Source: CANKHJ01 sp035556495
GTDB taxonomy: Bacteria > Pseudomonadota > Alphaproteobacteria > Rhizobiales > Xanthobacteraceae
NCBI GenBank assembly: GCA_035556495.1
Contig: DATMEW010000121.1
Coordinates: 1-15,363, forward strand
Length of the DNA: 15,363 nt
Direction of reading: 5' to 3'
This document shows, piece after piece, positions 8,107-13,480 of this stretch (its first letter is position 1; each line of letters begins with the position of its first letter). A program made the translations under genes and the position numbers. Below the pieces are notes generated by a model. It searched no databases. It was given only the letters and a program-made list of their open reading frames with translations, and was not told where the DNA came from.

Positions 8107-8691
8107 TCAGGCTCCGAAAACGGGCACGCCGATGATGTGCGGGTGGAACCAGAACGCCAATCCGGCATAAAGCGCAAGGCCGACGACCACCGCGATGGCG
8201 TCGTTGGCGAGGCCCCGCGTCGGGATCGGCGGCCCATCGGGATCGCCGCGGCGCTTGAGCGAGATGCGGTCCACCACCGCCCAGGCCAGCAGTCCGCCGA
8301 ACAGCAGGATGGAACCGAGATCGCCGTTGCTGATGAGATGCGCCAGCGCCCACAGCTTCACCGCGACCAGCATGGGGTGTTTCAGGGTGCGCTTGATGTT
8401 GCCGCGGATATAGGCCGCGACCAGCGACACCGCGGCGAACAGCATCAGCAGCGCCGAGACATGGCGGGTCCAGTGCGGCGGATACCAGACATCGATCCAG
8501 CCCGTGCTGCGATACAGCGCAAAGCCATAGACGATCAGCGCAAGGCCGATGGCGGCCGCGAGCGAATACAGCCCCTTGTAGCCGCCCTCGCCGAACCGCG
8601 CGACCAGTCGCGCGCGAAGCTCCCGCTGCGTCGTCACCAGATGCACGCCGATGAACGCGGCAAGGCCGAGAACGAGAATGAGAAGTCCCAC
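8107..8691 (-). CDS. NnrU family integral membrane protein
   Basis: The 194-residue protein is strongly hydrophobic, with five to six membrane segments (about 1-20, 40-60, 75-95, 110-140 and 163-185). The segments HPMLVAVKLWALAHLISNGD and LLAWAVVDRIS are typical of the NnrU family, which is also related to plant zeta-carotene isomerase (Z-ISO). NnrU was named from nitric-oxide-linked denitrification loci, but most members lie outside such loci and their role is unknown. The start GTG at 8691 has a strong GGAGGA five bases upstream; the in-phase reading extending upstream to 9351 is only the antisense of the receptor gene. It is first in an nnrU-panB operon and divergent from the TctC gene, with a 111-bp shared upstream region. 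Nothing nearby points to denitrification. Confidence 0.88.
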   Translation of the reverse strand: MGLLILVLGLAAFIGVHLVTTQRELRARLVARFGEGGYKGLYSLAAAIGLALIVYGFALYRSTGWIDVWYPPHWTRHVSALLMLFAAVSLVAAYIRGNIKRTLKHPMLVAVKLWALAHLISNGDLGSILLFGGLLAWAVVDRISLKRRGDPDGPPIPTRGLANDAIAVVVGLALYAGLAFWFHPHIIGVPVFGA

Positions 8692-8761
8692 GGCATTCCT
8701 CCGGCCGATCCCCGCGCAGTAGACGGCAGGTCGCGCTTTGGGGCAAGCTGGCGCCATCACG

Positions 8762-8781
8762 CCATGGCTGTCCTGCCATGG
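8762..8781. promoter_or_regulatory. paired CCATGG dyad before the TctC gene
   Basis: Two CCATGG palindromes (8762-8767 and 8776-8781) flank CTGTCCTG, giving a 6-bp inverted repeat 21 bp upstream of the TctC-type start. It could be an operator or a leader hairpin in the divergent nnrU/tctC region. Evidence is symmetry and position only. Confidence 0.3.
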
Positions 8782-8802
8782 GATCAGGCCGGGAGAAACT
8801 TC

Positions 8803-9777
8803 ATGAAACGCCTTGGACTCTGGCTGGGCGCGGCGACCGCGCTCGCCGCCGTTGCGACCGCCATGCCCGCCGCCGCGCAGGAATGGCCGAACCGGCCGGT
8901 GCGCATCATGGTGCCGTTCGGGCCGGGCTCGACGCCGGACATCGTCGCGCGGCTGGTGGGCGACCAGCTCCAGCAGCGTCTCGGCCAGCCCTTCGTGGTG
9001 GAGAACAAGGCCGGGGCCAGCGGCAACACCGGCACCGACGCCGTCGCTAAGGCGGACCCGGACGGCTACACCATCGGCGTGTCCATCGGCGGGCCGCTCG
9101 CCATCAACACGCTGCTGTTCTCCAAGCTGCCCTACAATCCGGAAACCGATATCGCCCCGGTGACGCAGCTCGTCACCCAGCCGAGCGCGCTGGTCGTGCC
9201 GGTCGAGCTGGGCGTGAACACGGTTCAGGAACTCGTCGCGCTCATCAAGAAGGACCCGACGAAGATCACCTTCGGCTCCATCGGCAACGGCTCGCTGTCC
9301 CATCTGTCCCTGGAGGCGCTGGCGCAGAAGGCCGGCGTGAAGCTCGTCCATGTGCCGTTCTCAAGCTCGCCCAATGCGGCGACGGCCGTGATCCGCGGCG
9401 ACGTGCAGATGGCCTGTCTGCCTGCCGCTTCCGTCACCGAACTGGCAAAGAACGGCAAGGTGAAGATCCTCGCCGTCTCCACCGCCAAGCGCTCTGCCCT
9501 GCTGCCGGACGTGCCGACGCTGAAGGAATCCGGCATCGACGTGGAAGCCGACGCATGGATGGGCATGATCGCGCCCGCCAAGACGCCGGCCGCGATCATC
9601 GCCAAGCTCAACAAGGAAGTCGTGGAGATCATCAATTCCCCGGCCGCCAAAGAGAAGCTCGCCGCCGTGGTGATGGAGCCGGTCGGCTCCTCGCCGGAGG
9701 AATTCCGCAACCGCATCCGCGCCGAGATCGGCATCTGGGAGCCGGTGGTGAAAGCGGCCGACATCAAGATCAACTGA
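8803..9777 (+). CDS. tripartite tricarboxylate transporter (TctC/Bug) substrate-binding protein
   Basis: Periplasmic solute receptor of 324 residues, of standard family length. A Sec signal peptide (MKRLGLWLGAATALAAV) has a likely cleavage site after PAAA (residue 25). The mature protein opens with EWPNRPVRIMVPFGPGS-PDIVAR, the family hallmark, followed by VVENKAGASGNTGTDAVAKADPDGYT and later FGSIGNGSLSHLS and HVPFSSS. These form two alpha/beta lobes that bind small carboxylates; the ligand cannot be read from sequence. TctA/TctB membrane subunits are absent from the window, so it is an orphan receptor, as is common for this expanded family. The ATG at 8803 has GGGAG seven bases upstream. It is a single-gene unit with its own terminator at 9802. 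Confidence 0.95.
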   Translation: MKRLGLWLGAATALAAVATAMPAAAQEWPNRPVRIMVPFGPGSTPDIVARLVGDQLQQRLGQPFVVENKAGASGNTGTDAVAKADPDGYTIGVSIGGPLAINTLLFSKLPYNPETDIAPVTQLVTQPSALVVPVELGVNTVQELVALIKKDPTKITFGSIGNGSLSHLSLEALAQKAGVKLVHVPFSSSPNAATAVIRGDVQMACLPAASVTELAKNGKVKILAVSTAKRSALLPDVPTLKESGIDVEADAWMGMIAPAKTPAAIIAKLNKEVVEIINSPAAKEKLAAVVMEPVGSSPEEFRNRIRAEIGIWEPVVKAADIKIN

Positions 9778-9801
9778 GGCGCTCAAGGCGCATGAAACAG
9801 G

Positions 9802-9830
9802 ATGGCCGGGCATGCCCGGCCATTTCTTTT
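9802..9830 (+). terminator. Rho-independent terminator of the TctC gene
   Basis: A perfect 22-bp palindrome (ATGGCCGGGCATGCCCGGCCAT, outer bases included in 9802-9823) runs directly into TTTCTTTT on the plus strand, 24 bp after the TctC stop. It touches the prfC stop codon on the opposite strand. Read from the minus strand it has no T run right after the stem, so it is mainly a plus-strand terminator. Confidence 0.85.
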
Positions 9831-11463
9831 ATGCCGCCGTCTTCTTCACGTCCTTGACGTCCGTGAAGACGAGATCCTTGGCCTTGTCCCGAGTATGGTC
9901 GAGATAAAACTGGTTGCGCGCGAGATAGACCGCGTCGCCGTCGAGGTCTTCGGCGATGCTGAAGGTGTTGGCCTTGATGAAGTCGTCCACCGCCTTGCGG
10001 TCTGCCGCCGAAATCCAGCGCGCGAGCTGAAACTCCGACGGCTCGAACCCGACCTCGATGCTGTATTCGCCGGCGAGACGCTGGCGCAGCACGTCGAGCT
10101 GGAGCGGGCCGACGACCCCGACCAGCGCCGGCGAGCCGTCCAGCGGGCGGAACACCTGCACGACGCCTTCCTCGGCCATCTCCTGCAACGCCTGTTTCAG
10201 CTTCTTGGCCTTCATCGCGTCCGGCAGGCGCACGCGGCGCAAAATTTCCGGCGCGAAACTCGGCACGCCGACGAAGCTGATCTGCTCGCCCTCGGTCAGC
10301 GTATCGCCGATGCGCAGCGTGCCGTGGTTGGGAATGCCGACGACATCGCCGGCGAAGGCTTCATCGGCGATGGCGCGATCCTGCGCGAAGAAGAAATGCG
10401 GCGCGGCCAGCGTCATCGGCTTGCCGGTGCGCGCCAGCTTCGCCTTCATGCCGCGCGTCAGCTTGCCGGAACAGAGCCGCGCGAAGGCTATGCGGTCGCG
10501 ATGGTTCGGGTCCATATTCGCCTGGATCTTGAAGACGAAGGCGCTCATGGCCGGCTCCGTCGCCTCCACCTTGCGCACATCTGCCTCCTGCGCGCGCGGC
10601 GGCGGCGCATAGGCGCCGAGCGCATCCAGCAGATCGCTCACACCGAAATTCTTGATCGCCGAGCCGAAGTAAACGGGCGTGAGATGCCCCTGCCGGAAGG
10701 CTTCGAGATCGAACGGGTTGCAGGCTTCCCGGACCAGCGACAGTTCTTCCGCCACCGTCGCCGGATCGAGCAGCGGATTGACCGAACCGACCTCGCTCAC
10801 GTCGATGGTCCGCGCCGGCAGCGCCTTGGAGCCGTCGCCTTCCATCAGCCGCAGCCGGCCGGAGGCAAAGTCCATCGTGCCGATGAAGTCGCGCCCCTGC
10901 CCCACCGGCCATGTCATCGGCGCGGTGTCGAGGGCGAGCGTCTTCTCGATCTCGTCGAGCAGATCGAACGGGTCGCGGGTCTCGCGGTCCATCTTGTTGA
11001 TGAAAGTGACGATGGGAATGTCGCGCAGCCGGCAGACCTCGAACAGCTTGCGCGTGCGCGCCTCGATGCCCTTGGCGCCGTCGATCACCATGACGGCGGA
11101 GTCCACCGCCGTCAGCGTGCGATAGGTGTCTTCGGAAAAGTCCTCGTGGCCCGGCGTGTCGAGCAGGTTGAAAACCCGCCCCTCGTAGTTGAACGTCATC
11201 ACCGAGGTGACGACGGAGATGCCGCGCTCGCGCTCGATCGCCATCCAGTCCGAACGGGTCGAGCGGCGGTCGCGCTTGGCCTTGACCTGCCCGGCGAGAT
11301 TGATGGCGCCGCCGAACAGCAGCAGCTTTTCCGTCAGCGTGGTCTTGCCGGCGTCGGGATGGGAGATGATCGCGAAGGTTCGCCGGCGCGACACTTCGGC
11401 CGCCAGCGGCGAAGCCGGCGATGCGAGGGAGGCGTCCACAGTCTGGTCGAGGGTTTCAGTCAT
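9829..11463 (-). CDS. prfC: peptide chain release factor 3
   Basis: RF3 is a translational GTPase that recycles RF1 and RF2 from the ribosome after termination. The 544-residue product has every GTPase motif: G1 HPDAGKTT (35-42), G2 GISVVTS (81-87), G3 DTPGH (102-106) and G4 NKMD (156-159). The RF3-specific segments SDWMAIERERGISV, PMTWPVG and VVGPLQLDVLRQRL, and the C-terminal RF3 domain, follow. The N-terminus is about 15 residues longer than the E. coli protein before RRTFAIISHPDAGK, with a Ser/Ala-rich start. ATG at 11463 is the first in-frame start but lacks a good ribosome site, so a later start is possible. Upstream on the same strand lie two palindromic repeats and the ArsC/YffB gene. 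A possible promoter is TTGATC-N17-CACATG just before the ATG. Confidence 0.96.
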   Translation of the reverse strand: MTETLDQTVDASLASPASPLAAEVSRRRTFAIISHPDAGKTTLTEKLLLFGGAINLAGQVKAKRDRRSTRSDWMAIERERGISVVTSVMTFNYEGRVFNLLDTPGHEDFSEDTYRTLTAVDSAVMVIDGAKGIEARTRKLFEVCRLRDIPIVTFINKMDRETRDPFDLLDEIEKTLALDTAPMTWPVGQGRDFIGTMDFASGRLRLMEGDGSKALPARTIDVSEVGSVNPLLDPATVAEELSLVREACNPFDLEAFRQGHLTPVYFGSAIKNFGVSDLLDALGAYAPPPRAQEADVRKVEATEPAMSAFVFKIQANMDPNHRDRIAFARLCSGKLTRGMKAKLARTGKPMTLAAPHFFFAQDRAIADEAFAGDVVGIPNHGTLRIGDTLTEGEQISFVGVPSFAPEILRRVRLPDAMKAKKLKQALQEMAEEGVVQVFRPLDGSPALVGVVGPLQLDVLRQRLAGEYSIEVGFEPSEFQLARWISAADRKAVDDFIKANTFSIAEDLDGDAVYLARNQFYLDHTRDKAKDLVFTDVKDVKKTAA

Positions 11464-11546
11464 TGCCCGCGCATGTGGCAGGGAAAATGGGCCGGATCAA
11501 GCCGGATCGAACGGCGCGGCGCGCGCCGGCCTGTCTTTTCGTTCCC

Positions 11547-11590
11547 GCATGATCTTCTCCGAAAACCGGTCCCACTTTTCGGGATCATGC
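11547..11590. repeat. rhizobial-type intergenic palindromic repeat, copy 1
   Basis: A 44-bp element with inverted ends GCATGATC and GATCATGC and inner CCGAAAA/TTTTCGG. Near-identical elements are scattered by the hundred through intergenic DNA of Hyphomicrobiales (RIME-like repeats; the class is known, the name from memory). It lies in the 182-bp gap between prfC and the ArsC/YffB gene. Confidence 0.85.
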
Positions 11591-11604
11591 GGGTTTTCTT
11601 GGTT

Positions 11605-11653
11605 GCGCATGATCTTCTCCGAAAACAGGTGCCCACTTTTCGGGATCATGCGC
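11605..11653. repeat. rhizobial-type intergenic palindromic repeat, copy 2
   Basis: Second copy in the same orientation, 14 bp after copy 1. The ends extend to GCGCATGATC and GATCATGCGC, with one extra base in the centre (CAGGTGCCC against CGGTCCC). It overlaps the 3' end of the ArsC/YffB gene and supplies that gene's last codon and stop (GCA TGA on the minus strand). Confidence 0.85.
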
Positions 11654-11996
11654 TGAACGCCTCCCGATAAAGCTCCGGCTTGAAGCCGACGACGAGCCGC
11701 CCGTCGATGTCCAGCACCGGCCGCTTGATCATGGACGGCTGAGCCAGCATCAGCGCGACGGCCTTGCCGGAGTCGAGCCCCTGCCGGTCCGCTTCCGGCA
11801 GCTTGCGGAAAGTGGTCCCGGCGCGGTTGAGCAGCGTCTCCCAGCCCAGCGCCTTGCACCAGCCTTCGAGGCGGGCGCGGTCGATGCCGGCGACCTTGTA
11901 ATCGTGGAAATTGTAGGCGACGCCCTCGCCGTCCAGCCAGACCCGCGCCTTCTTCATCGTGTCGCAGTTCTTGATGCCGTAGATCGTCACCGCCAT
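11646..11996 (-). CDS. ArsC/Spx-family reductase, YffB type
   Basis: Thioredoxin-fold protein of 116 residues. The opening IYGIKNCDTMKKARVWL with Cys11, then FHDYKV, LGWETLLNRAGTTFRKL and MIKRPVLDIDG, closely follows E. coli YffB, a member of the ArsC/Spx/YffB family. These proteins have one N-terminal Cys and probably use glutathione; the physiological substrate is not established, and arsenate reduction should not be assumed. ATG at 11996 has a G-rich ribosome site (GGAAAGGGG) upstream and begins at the first beta strand. The longer frame to 12092 adds only a non-conserved Arg-rich stretch. The stop codon lies inside palindromic repeat copy 2. It is divergent from the VOC gene and about 182 bp before prfC, with repeats between. 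Confidence 0.9.
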   Translation of the reverse strand: MAVTIYGIKNCDTMKKARVWLDGEGVAYNFHDYKVAGIDRARLEGWCKALGWETLLNRAGTTFRKLPEADRQGLDSGKAVALMLAQPSMIKRPVLDIDGRLVVGFKPELYREAFSA

Positions 11997-12061
11997 CGCG
12001 CCGCCCCTTTCCGTTCCGTCTGTCTTGCCGGTCCATAGCCGGAACCGGCCCGCCCGGCCAT

Positions 12062-12075
12062 GGTGTTGGAACACC
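12062..12075. promoter_or_regulatory. inverted repeat between divergent ArsC/YffB and VOC genes
   Basis: GGTGTT-GG-AACACC is a perfect 6-bp inverted repeat with a 2-bp spacer near the middle of the 158-bp divergent region. Its shape suits a dimeric regulator, but no matching regulator gene is in the window. No convincing promoter elements were found for either gene. Confidence 0.25.
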
Positions 12076-12116
12076 GGAAGCCTCAAGCACATTTATGGTC
12101 GTCTCTGGAATGCACC

Positions 12117-12135
12117 GGCCGGCGCCAAGCCGGCC
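12117..12135 (+). other. GC-rich hairpin in the VOC gene leader
   Basis: GGCCGGC-GCCAA-GCCGGCC forms a 7-bp stem that ends 19 bp before the VOC gene ATG. The stem bases are identical to those of the hairpin at 3619-3636. It may affect translation; chance is possible in GC-rich DNA. Confidence 0.3.
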
Positions 12136-12154
12136 TCGAGCGAAAGGACCGGCG

Positions 12155-12649
12155 ATGGCGAACCCCGAGAATACTCCCCCCAAAAACACGATCTGTCTGT
12201 GGTACGACAACGATGCCGAGGCTGCGGCCCGCTTTTATGCCGGGACCTTTCCCGACAGCGCGGTCGGCGAGATTTTCTATGCTCCCGGCGACTATCCATC
12301 CGGCAAGAAGGGCAACGCGCTGGTGGTGAATTTCACCGTCGCGGGCGTCGCCTGCATGGGTCTCAACGGCGGCCCCGCCTTCAAGCACAACGAAGCCTTC
12401 TCGTTCCAGATCGCCACCGACAGCCAGGACGAGACCGACCGTTACTGGAACGCCATCGTGGGCAATGGCGGCCAGGAGCGGGATTGCGGCTGGTGCAGGG
12501 ACAGGTGGGGCGTGTTCTGGCAGATCACGCCCCGCGTGCTGAGCGAGGCGCTGGCCGTCGGCGGCGACGAGGCCCGGCGCGCCTTCGAGGCCATGATGAC
12601 CATGAGGAAGATCGACGTCGCCGCGATCGAGGCGGCGCGGCGCGGCTGA
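12155..12649 (+). CDS. VOC superfamily protein, PhnB / 3-dmu-9_3-mt type
   Basis: The 164-residue protein has the glyoxalase/VOC fold pattern of the PhnB-like family (PF06983). ICLWYDNDAEAAARFYAGTFPDS opens the first beta-alpha-beta module. NFTVAGVACMGLNGGPAFKHNEAFSFQI and the closing CGWCRDRWGVFWQITP are the recurrent family motifs. Despite the Pfam name, these proteins are not shown to be ubiquinone methyltransferases, and their function is generally unknown. ATG at 12155 is chosen for the AAAGGA six bases upstream and the conserved start; the in-frame ATG at 12095 has no ribosome site. It stands alone between a divergent reductase gene and the SOS-controlled imuA unit. Confidence 0.9.
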   Translation: MANPENTPPKNTICLWYDNDAEAAARFYAGTFPDSAVGEIFYAPGDYPSGKKGNALVVNFTVAGVACMGLNGGPAFKHNEAFSFQIATDSQDETDRYWNAIVGNGGQERDCGWCRDRWGVFWQITPRVLSEALAVGGDEARRAFEAMMTMRKIDVAAIEAARRG

Positions 12650-12677
12650 CCGAACGCGCCCGCTGGCGGCTCACATC

Positions 12678-12709
12678 CTCCTGATCCTGCCGACTCCTGA
12701 CCCTGCCGA
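12678..12709 (+). repeat. 16-bp tandem duplication upstream of imuA
   Basis: CTCCTGATCCTGCCGA (12678-12693) is followed at once by CTCCTGACCCTGCCGA (12694-12709), differing at one base. It lies between the VOC gene stop and the SOS box. The duplication junction creates a GANTC site (12692-12696). Confidence 0.75.
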
Positions 12710-12724
12710 AAATCGACTCGACTC
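12692..12724. promoter_or_regulatory. cluster of three GANTC (CcrM) methylation sites
   Basis: GACTC occurs at 12692-12696, 12715-12719 and 12720-12724, the last two directly adjacent, 20-52 bp upstream of the SOS box. GANTC is the target of the cell-cycle methyltransferase CcrM in Alphaproteobacteria, where clusters in promoters can mark methylation-sensitive regulation. The sites are certain; a regulatory effect on imuA is inference. Confidence 0.35.
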
Positions 12725-12736
12725 CGGGGAACGGAT

Positions 12737-12765
12737 TTGTCATGTTCTCTTTTTGTTCTTATTCC
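12737..12765 (+). promoter_or_regulatory. candidate imuA promoter overlapping the SOS box
   Basis: TTGTCA (12737-12742) and TATTCC (12760-12765) are spaced 17 bp apart. The -35 is good and the -10 poor. The SOS box fills the spacer, an arrangement expected to let LexA block RNA polymerase. The patch is AT-rich against its surroundings. Confidence 0.45.
12744..12758 (+). promoter_or_regulatory. LexA-binding SOS box (GTTC-N7-GTTC)
   Basis: GTTCTCTTTTTGTTC is an exact match to the alphaproteobacterial LexA operator, a direct repeat GTTC-N7-GTTC (GAAC-N7-GAAC on the other strand), and its spacer is T-rich as is usual upstream of imuA. It lies 68 bp before the chosen imuA start. Together with the cassette downstream it predicts induction by DNA damage. 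Confidence 0.92.
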
Positions 12766-12826
12766 CTTGGCTTCTCCGCGAGGGAGACGGGCAGCAAGCC
12801 AGAACGGGTCAATCAGGACGAGATCG

Positions 12827-13480
12827 ATGGAGGCCGTGTCAGTTCGCGTTCCGCTCCACTCCCCCTATCCGCAGCATCCGGACACGCTGGAGGAAGCCTG
12901 CGCGGAAAATTTTCGCGCGATGGCCGCGACGCTGTGTTTCGCGCTGTCGCGCCTGCCGGCGGACGGCCGCCCGGCCGTGATCTGCATGACGGCGGCGCAG
13001 ACCCATGAATATGGCCGCATCTTCGGTCGTGGCACGATCTGGGCGCGGCATTTTCCGCTGCTGCTGGTCGAGCCCCGCAAGGCGATCGAGGCGCTGTGGG
13101 CCGCCGAACAGGCCCTGCGCTCCGGCGCGGTGGCGGGGGTGGCGATCGCGGTGGACGATCTCACCCTGACCCAGACGCGGCGGCTGGAGTTCGCCGCCCG
13201 CCACGGCGGGGCAAGCGCCATGACGGTGCTGACCCGCCCCGGCGGCCTCACGGCGGCGCGGCGGCGCTGGCGCATCCGTCCCGCCCCATCCGCGCCGAAC
13301 CCGTTCGACGCGCGCGCCCCCGGCAGCCTCCGGATCGCGGCCGAGCTGGTCCGCAGCCGCACGGAGCCGCCCGCCCTCTTCATGCTGGAGCAGGACGATG
13401 AGACGCATCGTCTCCGTCTGGCTGATCGACTGGCCGGTCACGGTCTGGTCGAGGCAGGCCGGACGGTCGCCGCCGCCTGA
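12827..13480 (+). CDS. imuA: ImuA, RecA-like accessory protein of the SOS mutasome
   Basis: ImuA is needed, with ImuB and DnaE2, for damage-induced mutagenesis and interacts with ImuB; it resembles RecA/SulA folds. The 217-residue product carries alphaproteobacterial ImuA segments: ENFRAMAATLCFALSRLP, MTAAQTHEYGRIFGRG, LLLVEPRKAIEALWAAEQAL, RRLEFAARHGG, RRRWRIRPAPS and LEQDDETHRLRLADRL. No Walker A motif is visible, so ATP binding is doubtful. ATG at 12827 has AGGA eight bases upstream; an in-frame TTG at 12737 would place the SOS box inside the gene and is rejected. The protein looks somewhat short at the N-terminus against relatives I recall that begin with a G-x-LHEV-like segment. The last 83 nt overlap imuB in another frame. 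It is regulated by the SOS box upstream. Confidence 0.9.
   Translation: MEAVSVRVPLHSPYPQHPDTLEEACAENFRAMAATLCFALSRLPADGRPAVICMTAAQTHEYGRIFGRGTIWARHFPLLLVEPRKAIEALWAAEQALRSGAVAGVAIAVDDLTLTQTRRLEFAARHGGASAMTVLTRPGGLTAARRRWRIRPAPSAPNPFDARAPGSLRIAAELVRSRTEPPALFMLEQDDETHRLRLADRLAGHGLVEAGRTVAAA

Noticed and set aside
8047..8802. Upstream in-frame extension of the TctC receptor
   Set aside because: It would run through nnrU in antisense. The signal peptide and ribosome site at 8803 fix the start.
11547..11653. Insertion sequence or attachment site
   Set aside because: No transposase or integrase and no target duplication visible; the sequence fits the known rhizobial palindromic repeat class.
9802..11670. 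Plus-strand open frame of 622 codons opposite prfC
   Set aside because: Antisense of a clear RF3 gene in GC-rich DNA; composition dominated by Arg, His, Asp and Ala, with no recognisable domain or ribosome site.
12737..12826. Longer ImuA starting at TTG 12737
   Set aside because: It would place the SOS box and promoter inside the coding region, adds non-conserved residues and has no ribosome site.
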